Shown: positions 1-11,663 of the stretch, one piece after another
How the letters are laid out: every line of letters begins with the position of its first letter
Position numbering within the stretch: position 1 is the first letter of the stretch
Origin: Amyloporia xantha
Taxonomy: Eukaryota; Basidiomycota; Agaricomycetes; Polyporales; Adustoporiaceae
Assembly (NCBI GenBank): GCA_036971615.1
Contig: JAYKKR010000035.1
Location: 1 to 64,000, forward strand
Direction: 5' to 3'
Length of the DNA stretch: 64,000 nt
The notes under the pieces: generated by a model
Database searches by the model: none
What the model saw: the letters and a program-made list of their open reading frames with translations, nothing else
Told to the model about the DNA's origin: nothing
Position numbers and translations under genes: made by a program

Positions 1-2365
1 CATCTGGCTCAGAGATACTATAGGTTCCTGAGTCCCCACAACGTCTCAAAGTGACAGGCTCCCACAAGAAGTAACGATTCCATCGTCTGTCCTGCGGGCC
101 GTAGGTGCAGAAGACGACGGAAGCAGTGCAATCCACATCTAATTTGGGTTCGTCACAGGAAAAAGTTTGCTCAGATCCTCTTTGAGTCCCCTGAGAGTAA
201 ACAGACAGTTCGAATGTCTTGGCGAATAGCAGAAGTAAAAGTATATCCCGAAGAAGCCGATACCCATAAATACCTTGGGTGGGAAAGAAACCAAGGATAT
301 GGTATAGAGGATGGAATGGAGCTCAATATAAGGGATAGAAGAAGTGAGGCATTGACTAATAGCTCACCCAAATTGATACATGAATCATTCACGGCCCCCA
401 ATCGGCAGGATGTGGCATTGGGTCACTACCCGGAAACGCAGTTGGCAGTCGCGGCGATTTGACGATGTAAATTGTCATCATACCAAGCTCCATTTCTTCC
501 ACATTATAGATGAAGATATCCTCTAATTCACTTGAGTCAATCAGGGTGGATTACGAGAGACCGAGATTCAAGTTCAACGTTGAGTTAGAAGACGCTCACG
601 TGGTACGGTGCTTCAAGTTGATCGCTGATGGCGGTGGATCGATCTCAATTGATTTCCAAGGAAGACTCAACTTCATGATAAACCTCGTTATATAACAGGG
701 CAAAAGCAACCGCCTTCCTCGCGAGACTTCATGCATTCATGCTTCATAGCGTCTCACTGTGCACAGGTTTCTCAGGCAATAGTCTCAGCATTCCACTCGT
801 AATCATCGCAAGTCGTAGCAGCAGATCCGGAAGTTTGGCGTTGTCAGTTCTCAGATATGTCCCTCGAGGTGGCGTTGAATCTCGCCAGATTCGGTGATCC
901 GAGGATCAGTGAATGCCACAACCTACTTTTCAAGATTCTCTACTATCCCACCGCGTTCACCTCGCCCTTATCTCTGCGACGCCGCTGCCACATCCTCCAA
1001 GTTGTCACTCCTCGAACCTCATGTTATGTAAATCTGCCACCCCCAATCCCATTCGATTTCATACTCGGCTCCCAAAATGAAAATAATGGAGGTACGCAAT
1101 GTTTGGCCTCTCTCTTACGTACTCCTTCCACCCTGCGAGCTGCCAAACAATGTCTGACGTCACGCATTGGGCATTGGACCGTCAATAGCGAGACAGGGGG
1201 CTGCATATGCACGTGCATAGGCCTGCAGGCATTTCTCCCAAGCAATGTTTGGGAGAAAAGGTCTCGTGTCCGTTCTCGTTCCTATGCCGCCGGCCTCCCC
1301 ACTCTGCCGTTTCTCCCTCTTTCCACGAACGTCTGTCAGCTCGCTTGTCAAATCATCCGTCCGTCCATCCATCCATCTCCGCTGAATTGAAACGCATCTG
1401 CACAGCTCTAAGGCACGGTGTGAAGTGCCTCCGCTCAGTGCAGATCATCCGGACTGGAACCGAGTCTACAATGCCGATGGGAAGGGCGGCAGCACCATCT
1501 TGGAGGGCTACACTTTACGTACAGGCTACGACGCCGGCCCCCGGGACGGCAGATCTGCCTTCACGGATTCGTGTGTGCGGTGCCGCCTACCCAGGTTGTA
1601 GCAAACCTCATGGTCTTACTCTCATACCATCTCTCAAGGGCTCGCCCCCGAGGCTTTACCCGCAGTTAGCCGCAGTTGCGTATCTTTCCTGCAATCTGGT
1701 GAGAAACTGGAACTGCTTGCGGTAAAGAAATGGAAGCATTTCCTCGACCTTTCCAGAAATTCCCATCGGTGTATCTGTGTCCAAGTGGGGAAGTAGCCGT
1801 CCTCGATTCACTCGTCGAGGAGCCGATGCAATAATATTCAACAAATGGCGACTTGGCGCTCGAAGAGTAGCAGCGTTGTCGACGACTTAGAATGACAATA
1901 CAATTGGAACTCATACGCGGAAGCAATCTGCACAATCTCTGGTTATTGTCTTGCGACAGGGGTTTCACACCGTGTCCCCTCAAGGAATATACTGAGTGTT
2001 GGGGTTGGCGTGAGCTACTTATTTGCCTAATTATCGATTCTCGGTTGCTTGCTTCTTATAAACAAGATTTAATTGGTGATCAAAGGTCCGTATCCCTTAC
2101 GGGAGAGGCATGTCCGATTTTTCTGAGCACATCATATTGAAACAGACCTTTTCTACCTGACGCCAGAGAGATCGAACACAATGTTCAAGGGAAGTGCATG
2201 CTTATTGAAAGTGTAATTGGTTCAATAACATATATAGTCAAAGTTTTCGTTAGCAGGATGGGCAACAGCCCGTAGGAGGCTGGTGGTACAATAAATATCA
2301 CAAGAGAGGACAGATATGGGATCATACAGTGAACGAACACACACGATCTTGGCACGTCGAAACAT
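1..2365. other. Region without a supportable gene
   Basis: Open frames of up to 177 codons occur here on both strands, but none shows a domain, a plausible splice pattern or a recognisable protein. They overlap each other in different frames, as random frames do. The stretch includes the 3' flank of the P450 gene, which ends at 2366. I see nothing else that I can name. Confidence 0.5.
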
Positions 2366-4697
2366 TCATGAAACCTCAGTTTCTCTCTCAAATGGCTTGA
2401 TCAGAAGCGGCATCTGGTAACCTTGCTCGGGTTCACTGCGGACGAGAGGACGTTGAACTGCCATGGCTCTCTTGATTATCTCTCCCGGCGGAACTGCCAA
2501 TTCGAACTCGAAGGCACGAATGAGGATGAATAGCAAGGCCTTCATTCTGAGATGAAGAATAGTCTAATCAGAAAGGGCGAATGATCGAGGACGAGGCTGA
2601 ACGACTGACTCGACGATGGAGAAGCGGTATCCAATGCATGCGTGAGGTCCGCCTAAGAAGCTCATCAAATGACTCCATACCCCAGGAATACTTTTCACTT
2701 TTTCAGGTATAGCTTCCCATCGCTCGGGTCTGGAGTAAATGTCGGTTAGCACTGGCATACAGGCTCGTAAGACAGCCTCAACTTGAACTCCAGCGCGTCA
2801 TCACCCCAAAGTTCCTTGGACCTGTTCAACGCCAAGATAGAGATGAATATGGTGTCACCCTTCTTTACTCTGTTAAAGTCGATTCGTTAATAGAAGTGTT
2901 AAAGAATGTCCTTGCTCAACGCACTTTATGTTATCGTGTACTTGTCCGTATATGTCAGTGTAAGGCGTGTCGAGCGGAATGACATCATCCTGCATGGCGA
3001 CCCTGAGGCTTGACGGTACCGGCGCGTGTACACGCATCGTCTCTCGCACAACGGCTTCTAGGTATGGCAGTTCGTTCAATTCGTCCATGGTAGGAGTCTC
3101 TGTTGGAAGACTCAAGAGCTCCTCGCGCAATTTTCTCTGTACTTCGGGAGCTTGTGAAAGAGCATACAGACACCAGCTAGTCGCATTGCTCGTAGTCTCA
3201 TGTCCTGCGACAAGGAACCTTAGGAGAGAAAGTAAGATAGAAATGGGGTGTTGGTGCACGAATAAACAACTTACGTGGGCACCTCTACAGAGATAACGTG
3301 AGTACCAGTGTATAGTGGGTGGGCACAAGGGCTTACGAGCTAATACATCTTCGTCCGAAAGGCGTTGATTCTCGGGAATATCACTGCCCATGTTTGCCTT
3401 GATGAGCAACGTCAGAAGATCGCGACCGTGCAGCATGCCATCGCCTTTCTCCCCTGCGGAAATTGCTTTCATAACTTCCGCTTTTTTCTCAGCGATAAGC
3501 TGCATTCCAACACGTTTCATGACCTTACGAGCAGCCTGTATCCGCCTTCCACGTTTGTCATGCTACGCAAGCTCAACAAATCATTCTTTGAGAGGAAAAA
3601 TGAAAACTGCGGCAACGCACAATCATGCGTAGGGGAGGGCAGTGTGCTTGCAGCGTAGTCAATACGGAAAATCCGGACGGCGCTCGCAGCATCGTATCAA
3701 GAGCTATATTCAGTTCGTTGGGTTTGCCATCGACATGTAACGCATCGAAATTGTAGTTGAATCCTGGTTCAACACGGTCGAGTTAGATAATGCTCAATGT
3801 TAAGTGTTAATACCTTCATTTACCTGCTAATCCAATAACATCTAGTGTCATCTTGCTCAGTCCCTTGAGAACATTGACTCGGAGAAGCCCTTCATTCTTG
3901 GCAATTTCGCTTTTCCAGAGTTCGCGAAGCTGCGGTATCATTTGGGTACTGGGCATTTAGATGGAATTTTCCGGAACCATGTACCTGTATCGATTTGTCC
4001 ACGGAGATATCCGTCAGTTGTCGGATCTGAGCTGGACCAAATGCTGGATTCTGTGCACCCTGGTTAGTTTCAGTTTTTGCTATAGGAAGGCCGTTGTACC
4101 ATGATTCTTCTCTAAAAAGCATAATTAGAAATTCATTTACTAGCTAATTGTGGTTTAAAAGAACCATACCTGCTGACGATGCTGCTCACCTGTACCGGTG
4201 ATACGGTATACATTATTGAGTCATTCAGAAGATCTGTCGTGAAATAACGAACCCTCCATGACTAAGAGACCTTTGTCTAAGACTTGGCCCAGATTGAAGA
4301 GGACTTGTGTTGGCTTATGGTACAGGTAGGCGTGACTGAGGACGTAGTGTAGCGCCTTCGTATCTACGGTATATAACCAGTTACTCTGAATATCCGTTCG
4401 ATTAGCAAGGAAGTGAACGGAATCTCAGTCTGCCTTACTGACGCCTAGCCAGCCCTTGTATTTGATAGTAGGGCCATATATCTCAACCCAAGCCTCATGA
4501 AGCACAGAGTGTTCGGCATGGAAGATCTGCCTGAGGTTACCGAATACCCAGCTGGGACTTGGGGGACCGGGTAGGTCGCGCAAAGTAGACGAATAAGGTG
4601 TAATGAGAATTGGAATCAGCTTCCACAGAATAACAACGAGCAGAGAAATAGCCAGGGATAGAAACGCATTGGTGAGGGAGAGGGCCATTGCGACCAT
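2366..4697 (-). CDS. Cytochrome P450 monooxygenase, 13 exons, complete
   Basis: A haem-thiolate monooxygenase, probably ER-anchored and using a P450 reductase; the substrate is unknown. The first residues form one membrane helix, followed by a proline-rich hinge (LPGPPSPSW). Seen further on: the I-helix motif AGHETT, the ExxR motif as ETMR, the PERW motif, and the haem loop [10 protein letters not shown] with its cysteine ligand. Exons that I could splice by eye: 4439-4697, 4253-4363, 4170-4189, 4100-4111, 3985-4050, 3824-3929, 3621-3763, 3337-3562, 3275-3284, 2925-3218, 2783-2869, 2610-2729, 2366-2546. They sum to 1635 nt, giving 544 residues with no internal stop. The start at 4697 keeps the hydrophobic anchor at the N-terminus; an ATG at 4688 is possible, and one further upstream at 4799 would add 34 unlikely residues. 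Three exons are only 20, 12 and 10 nt long. The haem loop resembles the CYP5150-like group, but I am not sure of the subfamily. Confidence 0.93.
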
Positions 4698-6331
4698 GAC
4701 GCCGCTACTCGGTGAATGAAGACGGATTTGATGAAGGGCGAGTCTTATCACAAGCCTGAGAGCGTTGTGGAAAACACGGTTCGAAATACACACCGTCATT
4801 TATCTGCTCGAACTTCGCTGCGCAGCCCATTACTCATGCGCGAAGAATAACTGACGATATCGAACGCATTTTGTGGGCCTAGTAGCCGTCTGGCTCCAAG
4901 GGTATTGAGCCTGAGGAACACAGTCTACATCCGCCCGTCGGCATATCGGCTGAGTCTGTGACGACGTCTAGTCAGGCTGTCAGTATCGTACAAATTGTGA
5001 ATGGCGAGCTGTCAGTCACCGGTGAGACCGGTTGGAGTTAAGGTTCGCAAAGCACTAACATGTTTTCCGACCCTGCCGGAGTCCTTCCCGTTGGTTCGCA
5101 TGCGTTTGATTTGGAGCTACTTGCACGGGCATCTTTCATATTGCAATATTCAATCTCCCTCTTTCTTCAATGCCACCAGTGCACAAGCCTACGAGAGACC
5201 AATACGTATCTCGAGTCCAGAACTGCGCATAGATGAATGGCAATGCACTGTGCCTGAGTTCGATTGTAGACATGCAACGAGTCCGCGATAGTCGTTACTG
5301 TTCTTCCTGGGACCCTCCAACAGCGCCCATAATGGTCGGCCTGTTAGATCGCCTGGCCGGATGCGATATCACCTGTTTGATCTGAAGTATACACAGGCCC
5401 TTATCAATTCTCTCCCTCCCGAGATTCCCTGCGCTGCCCTTGGCACTGGTCGGCATGATGGACCATGTGGCGTCTACCTTGAAATAGCTTCGACCTCCCA
5501 AATATGGCAGCTCTATGATAGGTTCACACAGCGTATGCATAAATATTCACACTCCGCCGGTTTAAGCCGTTTCCCCGAGCTCGTACATTTGATCACGGTG
5601 GGGTATCTGAGGTGTTTGTGTAATGTTCCATTGTCAATGTAAATACATATCCAGCTATTTATATAGTTATAAGATTTTCTCTCCTGCGGTCGACTCCTTC
5701 AACAGCGTTGAAGGACGGCTGCTGACGACGCCACAAGAAGGATTTGGAAGTCCGACCATGGCGACTGCAAAATACCAAGACGCCGGTACCAGATCTGATC
5801 ACTGATTAGTGGCTTCATGCCGTGCGGGGGTCTCCCGGGAATTTAGGGAGGAGAGAATTGATAAGGGCCACAGACTCGAATTCCCAAGCGCGTGATTCTG
5901 GCTACACAGGGGCCCAGAATATTGGCCTTCCGTCGCTGTTATTTCTATTTGAAGTTCACCGCCCATTGTAAACAAACCTTTTATACCCAACTAATAGTAA
6001 CTTACCATGTCTGATCGCGAAGCCCAGCCGCACGCTGGGCTACAATCATCGACGTGCGTGTACAAGTCCACCCGCCGCATCTGACAAGATTCCTCAGACA
6101 ATTGATGCCGGTAAGGCACGAAACACGTAGCGACTGGTTTCCTTGCGCGAAATACAAGCTTTTCAGCTGGCAAAATTATTTTATAAATATGAGTAAACCT
6201 CGTGTACATTTCAAATCAGTCCGCATGAGTCTGCCTCATGGCTCCCGCGTTGTATCGATGACCTGAAGTGCTAAGCACAGATGGCTACAAGACATACGAC
6301 GGTTATCTATCTGCTGTGGCAGTAATTGCCG
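4698..6331. other. Intergenic region between divergent P450 and BTB genes
   Basis: This holds the upstream regions of the P450 gene (-) and of the first BTB gene (+). Frames of 60-96 codons are present, but none has a recognisable motif or sensible splice neighbours. I see no RNA gene. Confidence 0.45.
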
Positions 6332-8053
6332 ATGCCCTCACCACAAGTCATGGAAACCTCACCGACTCCCAAAACTATTCCCGCTGTGGTACCTCAATCG
6401 CCATTTGACAGTGCGGTCGCAGACAGTACTATACATTCTGCGGACGACGTGAACTTCCAGGTGCATAGTGTTATCCTTGCCGAAGCGTCCCCCGTCTTTC
6501 GACAAATGCTGAGCTTTCCAGAGCAATCTGGGGATTGCACCGGCGTAAAAGAGACTCGCTACGGCGAAATCATTCGCAGGGTGATCGATTTGCCCGAGAA
6601 CAGTCATACACTTGACAAGCTCCTGCGTCTCTGCTACCCTGTTCGCGACCCCGTGATGAACGACTTGGAGGAGGTGCGAGCTGTGCTGGAAGCCGCCATC
6701 AAGTATGAGATGGAACAAGCGGTAGTACTCACCAAACGCGCATTGCTATCGTTCCCCGACGGCAATTCACTGAGAATATGGGCCATCGCGGTTCATTTAC
6801 ACTTAGAAGACGAGGCCCGCATTGCTGCGGGGAGAATAGCAACCATATCAACTGCCGACAGATGTCCACCAGAGTTCCAAGACATTGCTGCAGGCACATA
6901 CTTCCGTCTGATGCGGTTTCATCGGGCCAAAGGGAAGGTTGACGATGATTTCTCCTTCGTCCTTCGTCCGAAAGCACGGGACGCCGAAAAACGAATCCCA
7001 GAAACATATGAATTCTTCTCGCATCCATTCGCCGACATTACCTGTCGTTCATCAGATGGCGTCAATTTCGGGACGCATAAGGTTGCGTTGTCCATGGCGT
7101 CGCCTGTTCTACGTGATATGATCACCTCATCAGTAGAAAGACGACTCGGAGTGGAGCACTGTGTTAGCGCCCCTGAGCCAAGTGACGAGGTGGATACGTT
7201 GGACCTTCCTGAAGACAGCCGCACTCTCGCGGTCCTCCTCAAGCTGTGCTACCCAGTGGAAGAGGGCGAGGTTGTCGTCGACGACCTGTGGATCGTGAGG
7301 AGAGTGGCAGAGGCAGCTGCGAAGTACCAAATGGCTCGGGTCACACAGCTTGTTCAAAAGATCTTCGGGACCATTGCCAAAGATGAACCTGTACGTGCTC
7401 ATATGATAATGGCACAAGCTGGGTTAAAGGAATACATGCTTCGAGCTGCCGACAATTTGTTCATGGGTGGAACCCCTTCCGAGGAATATTTTCCCGAGCT
7501 GGAGACCATAGCGGCAGACCACTACTATCGACTCCTCAAATACTATGACGCTTCCACAAGTGCAATAAGCAGGACTACTCTGAGCTTAAGTCTAGAGTCT
7601 CGCTCAAGAACTCACCGCGCAGAGGATCAGTCCGCTAAGCAAGCTGAATGTTCATGTTGCGGAAATGCCATGTCATTCAATGCAAGGCGCAAGAACTGTT
7701 TTCAGTCTACGAAGAAGTGGGTGGACGAAAATACGAAAATTATACTGCAAGCGATAGCAAAGTCACCCGAGGCAACGCCGTTTGGGCTGCTAGAGAAGGG
7801 TCTATTACTGCGCTCTGCGCAGAACGACCAGTGGTGTCACGGCTGCGAGGCGTCGATATTGCATTTCACGACATTGAATGAATTTGTGCAGCAGAAATGG
7901 GACGATGCGGTGCGGAAGGTGATGTTGGCATTCGATGGCTCTGTTCGAATTTTACCTAATGTTTCATCTCTTGACAGATCAAATTTGATGATTGATCTTT
8001 GTAATAGATATGGCTCGCAATTTCAACTTGCGACTGTGATTGGATTGATCTGA
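6332..8053 (+). CDS. Double-BTB/POZ protein with C-terminal cysteine module (copy A)
   Basis: A protein with two BTB/POZ domains, likely a protein-interaction adaptor; some BTB proteins serve cullin-3 ligases, but no function is known for this fungal family. Counting from the ATG at 6350 (an in-frame ATG also lies at 6332), BTB1 covers about residues 18-130, a helical linker follows, and BTB2 covers about 225-340. The C-terminal part holds a CSCC motif near residue 433, a conserved KKW, and a CHGC motif near 496, then a V-rich end. The long frame has no break. The last codons may instead be spliced: a donor-like GTGATG at 7919 and an acceptor at 7977 would end the protein at 7995, which fits the way paralogue G can be spliced. 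This is one of the intact members of an eight-copy family in this window. Confidence 0.85.
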   Translation: MPSPQVMETSPTPKTIPAVVPQSPFDSAVADSTIHSADDVNFQVHSVILAEASPVFRQMLSFPEQSGDCTGVKETRYGEIIRRVIDLPENSHTLDKLLRLCYPVRDPVMNDLEEVRAVLEAAIKYEMEQAVVLTKRALLSFPDGNSLRIWAIAVHLHLEDEARIAAGRIATISTADRCPPEFQDIAAGTYFRLMRFHRAKGKVDDDFSFVLRPKARDAEKRIPETYEFFSHPFADITCRSSDGVNFGTHKVALSMASPVLRDMITSSVERRLGVEHCVSAPEPSDEVDTLDLPEDSRTLAVLLKLCYPVEEGEVVVDDLWIVRRVAEAAAKYQMARVTQLVQKIFGTIAKDEPVRAHMIMAQAGLKEYMLRAADNLFMGGTPSEEYFPELETIAADHYYRLLKYYDASTSAISRTTLSLSLESRSRTHRAEDQSAKQAECSCCGNAMSFNARRKNCFQSTKKWVDENTKIILQAIAKSPEATPFGLLEKGLLLRSAQNDQWCHGCEASILHFTTLNEFVQQKWDDAVRKVMLAFDGSVRILPNVSSLDRSNLMIDLCNRYGSQFQLATVIGLI

Positions 8054-9222
8054 AATAGGGAACGTAAGTACCCATCACGTCTCATGAATTGACCCTCACC
8101 TGATATCACAAAGTGCTTTTCTTGAAACATTGAAGACAATTTTCCAAAATGAACAATCACTGGAGTCGTTTGTATCGCCACACTGACAGGAAAGCGGGGT
8201 TAGAAATCTTCTGTGTATCTGTTTCAAGCTCGCTTCAGCTGGGACCTTGATGACCCTATTCGCCTTCACCCTGCCATCATTTTTGCCATAGTACTTGTCC
8301 TTCACTGGATCTAAGTGCAAAATTCCATCATCCTATAACTGAGTGAGACGGCGTAGTACGCACCGGCGTTATGAAGGCAAGATGTGCCAGTTCGGGAAAT
8401 CATGGTCGAGATGACAACAACTTGAGAAATCAGTCGAAGAGCGCGTATATGTATGGCAGGTGGAATGAACACTACACGGGGCAACGGTCAAACTGACCTG
8501 CTAAGCGTTGGACGTTGAACGCTGACCGCTGAGGACTGAACGTTGAAAGCTGAACGCACTTAACCAGAAGAGTCTCAGAAGCGACGTGGATTACACCTCA
8601 TGCAATGAGACGGCTATAGTGATCGTCCTCTTCCACCTCAAAAAGGTCATTGGTCATAGTCTGCCTACGGGAGACTAGGTCTTACACCTGAAGATATATG
8701 TCAGACAAGCAGCCATCAGCCAAAATTGAACGCACATCTCGTCTATGGAGGTCCAAGCGTCGCATCAGTGGCGTTTGAAGATGGCATCAGAAGCCAAGTG
8801 GACTCACCTCACGCAAGTGAAGCTATGCTGCTGCGCCCAGTGCCAGAATTTGGTACAGGAAACCACTGACGACGTTCTATATCGGATCAACCGACTGCTG
8901 CTGACGGGTGGCTTTCGACTTGATTATTCTTCGACTTGATTTTCTTCGTGAAAGACCCGTGAAGGCAGGATATGAACAACTCATCCAAGAATCCAAGTGC
9001 TCACCTTATCTTATGCCGCAGGAGCCATGAACAGAATAGCGAACGGTGTTTTGGTCCGGATAATTTGAAGTACTATATGCCTATTCGACAATAGAACTAT
9101 GGGGTACCCGATATATACTTCCTCGCCCATCATCGAGTAGCAACTTGATCGGATGTAATCATATTGTAATTGTCTTTGACGATGGACGCGGTTGGGCCTG
9201 CAGCTTCTTCAACTGCTCCCCG
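8054..9222. other. Intergenic region between tail-to-tail genes
   Basis: This lies between the stop of BTB copy A (+) and the stop of the F-box gene (-). It contains a short degenerate repeat at 8503-8558 and otherwise only short random frames. Confidence 0.45.
8503..8558. repeat. Short degenerate direct repeats
   Basis: Several imperfect copies of units resembling GTTGAACGCTGA and GCTGAACG follow one another over about 55 bases. They have no coding context. They may be a remnant of a small tandem repeat. Confidence 0.45.
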
Positions 9223-10774
9223 TCAATCAAGGGATGCCATGCCCATTGACAAACTTTCGTCGTGAAATCGAACCTTTACTTGCTCAGCGACACCTGTCAA
9301 GTCGCCAAGATCGGACAAGGCGTCGCGGCCCTTGAACGAAATATCCAGCAAGGCCAGTGATGCACCTCTAGCCGTACGACTTCTCAAGGATGATGCGAGC
9401 GATGCAATGGGAATTTGGAACTTTTCGGTAGAGCGGATGTAGAGGGATTTTATGGCTGGACACACCGACCACCTGGGACTTGATATTCCCTCCTCCACTC
9501 CTAGCGCCATGAACAATGTGACTATACGATAGTCACCATCCTCAAGGTGGATAGACCTCAGCGATGGCATTTGGCTGAGAATACGGCGCCAGTCCTGCTC
9601 GTTCAAACAGAAGGTAGGTGATTTGATCGCTAGAGATCGCAGCTCGGGGAACGAGATGACGGCTCCAAAATGATTGAATTCAGCATCTCCGCCCAGAGGG
9701 TCTGCCCTTACCATGGGTCTCCAGGTCCATTGTGCTGTAAAACCAGTATGGTTGGACCATATCGTGACGCGGGCGGCAAACTCGATGTGCACCAACAGCA
9801 GACTCGCATCGTGTATAGTCGACGTCGTGGCCCGCAATGCATCACATGGTTGAATCAGATCTCTTCCCACTCGAGTAATGGGTCTGTCCAAAAATGATAA
9901 GCCAACCATCGCACTCGTAGGGAACGTCATGCGCGATAATATATGCGACACGGCTTCATGGGGCTCACGCAGGACGAGGTGCATCAAGTGGGGAAGGTCA
10001 ATTGAATGGGAGTTCTCGGGAATAGAAAACATGTCCGTAGATCTGGCGCTTCTCATTCCCAGACAAAATGACCGCAGTCCTGGACATTGTTGTAAGCTCC
10101 CTATAACATCCTCTAGGGATGCAATCGGCTGATCGTTTAGAGCAATATGGGTCATGTTGACATATGATCGCCATACCAATGATGCATCACACACCGTGAT
10201 AGAACGCAAAGCAGGGGTATCATTGGCGAAGACATGAGATAGGACCCGAGGACGGAGTGATGAGTGGGATTGACCAATAATGGTAAGATTCTGCAACTGC
10301 GGCGCCGGAGAGATGAAATGGGACAGTATCATTGCCATATGCTTTGCCATTAGCCCGCTGACAGAAAATATTGAGATACGGTTGCAATATTCGGCGACAG
10401 TCTGCGCCATGGTGGCTACGACTTCGATTGACCCAAAGCGGGCCACGGGTCCGTCGATGCTGACAGACAACGCTAGGTCTCCAGACCGTGTAAGAAACTC
10501 GCGTAACATAGGCCCGCAGCAGTCGCCGGTGACTGTGATATTAGTCCAAAGCCTTGGGGAGGCGATGGCGAGACGGCGCCAGTGACGACATGTGTAGGTG
10601 ACTGCTAGCCAGGTGGTACCCGTTCTGAGAGCCGTTTTCCGGCTCGAGGGGTTGCTCATCCCATTCGTGTTTGTCCAAAGATAAGGTAGAAAATATTCCA
10701 TAAACGACATCGTCATTGAGGCGAGTGATGGGTGTGGCATTGAGCTTCTGGCCGCTCATCATATGCTCAGTCAT
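9223..10774 (-). CDS. F-box protein with leucine-rich C-terminal region; one frame break
   Basis: Probably a substrate receptor of an SCF ubiquitin ligase. The F-box starts at the ATG at 10774: residues around 17-30 read ITRLNDDVVYGIFSTL, a good F-box first helix. The expected second part, VTYTCRHWRRLA followed by SPRLW, lies in another frame, which stays open for 505 codons to the stop at 9223. A net one-base gain (or two-base loss) is needed between about 10600 and 10660. No GT-AG intron of normal size can bridge it. The rest is rich in leucine and LRR-like but has no crisp repeats. Either the base call is wrong there or the gene is broken. Agaricomycete genomes carry hundreds of such F-box genes, so the exact substrate cannot be guessed. 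Confidence 0.7.
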
Positions 10775-11663
10775 GACCTTAACATACTACGAACCGCATT
10801 CAGTAGTGTTAGACAGTAAAAGCAGCGAGTTTGGTATGCTATATTTCTCACCGTTTGGTTTCCAGTTAGCGAAAAGCCCGCCGGTGTGGTTATTGGACAG
10901 TAAGGTTGCCCATTTCAAGCTGTCACAGTTTGTTGGTCCGGTGTGACATTGACTGTCACCTTTCTCTAGTCTTTTCGATATCGTACGCTTAGTATTGTGC
11001 TCTCGCTGCCGTTCACGGTACTTTAGGAAGGTGAGTTGCAACACCACGCTATCTATATTGTCCCTTTGCTGCCAGCGAAAGCTGATGTTCACCCTTGAAG
11101 TGAGTGTCTCTGAATTTATGCAAGAATGACAACGGTGATTGGTTCTACGACTGTGCACGACGTCTTATAATAAGGCGGACGTGATTTGTACGCACGATAG
11201 TGATGGATAAAACAGAGGATCGAACTACAAGGACGGAGGTAAAGACCCAGTGCGCGTGTGGTGAAAGGCTTGCTCTAGGGCCTGAGATGCATGATGTCCC
11301 TGCAATCTGCCAGGGAATGATCCGCTGAACTTTCAGGAGTATTGGCGGAACACGTTTGACACTTCTTGCTACAGAATGTATAGATTGCGCGCAAATCGCG
11401 TCTTGCGAAGCCAGATGATTACTTACGGTACCAACATGTAACGGAAACTTCTCTTCCAATTTAGGGTTTCTCCTCATCTAAGCACACGAGCCCGCACATA
11501 TCATCTGCATCTACACGAGGAGAGATGGAAGAGTCCAGATTGATTTCCTTTGAGGTGCGTGTATCCCGCATGTTAGTTGCGCGTATCGCACGATCATCTC
11601 CCACGGCACGATAGAGGACATTGCATTCGCATTACATTGACACTCAAGCATTACAGCGACATC
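10775..11663. other. Divergent intergenic region, F-box (-) and BTB copy B (+)
   Basis: Only short overlapping frames are present. This is the shared upstream region of two divergently transcribed genes. No motif is strong enough to annotate. Confidence 0.45.

Noticed and set aside
1360..1382. CCAT/CCGT short tandem repeat
   Set aside because: Only a few units of four bases; too short to be notable.
857..1725. Overlapping open frames of 177 and 172 codons on the plus strand
   Set aside because: No domain, biased composition, and overlapping frames on both strands; no splice partners. They look random.
11170..11240. Possible tRNA gene (a GTTCGATCC-like box on the minus strand)
   Set aside because: No matching A box or acceptor stem could be folded around it. 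No other tRNA-like boxes were convincing in the window.
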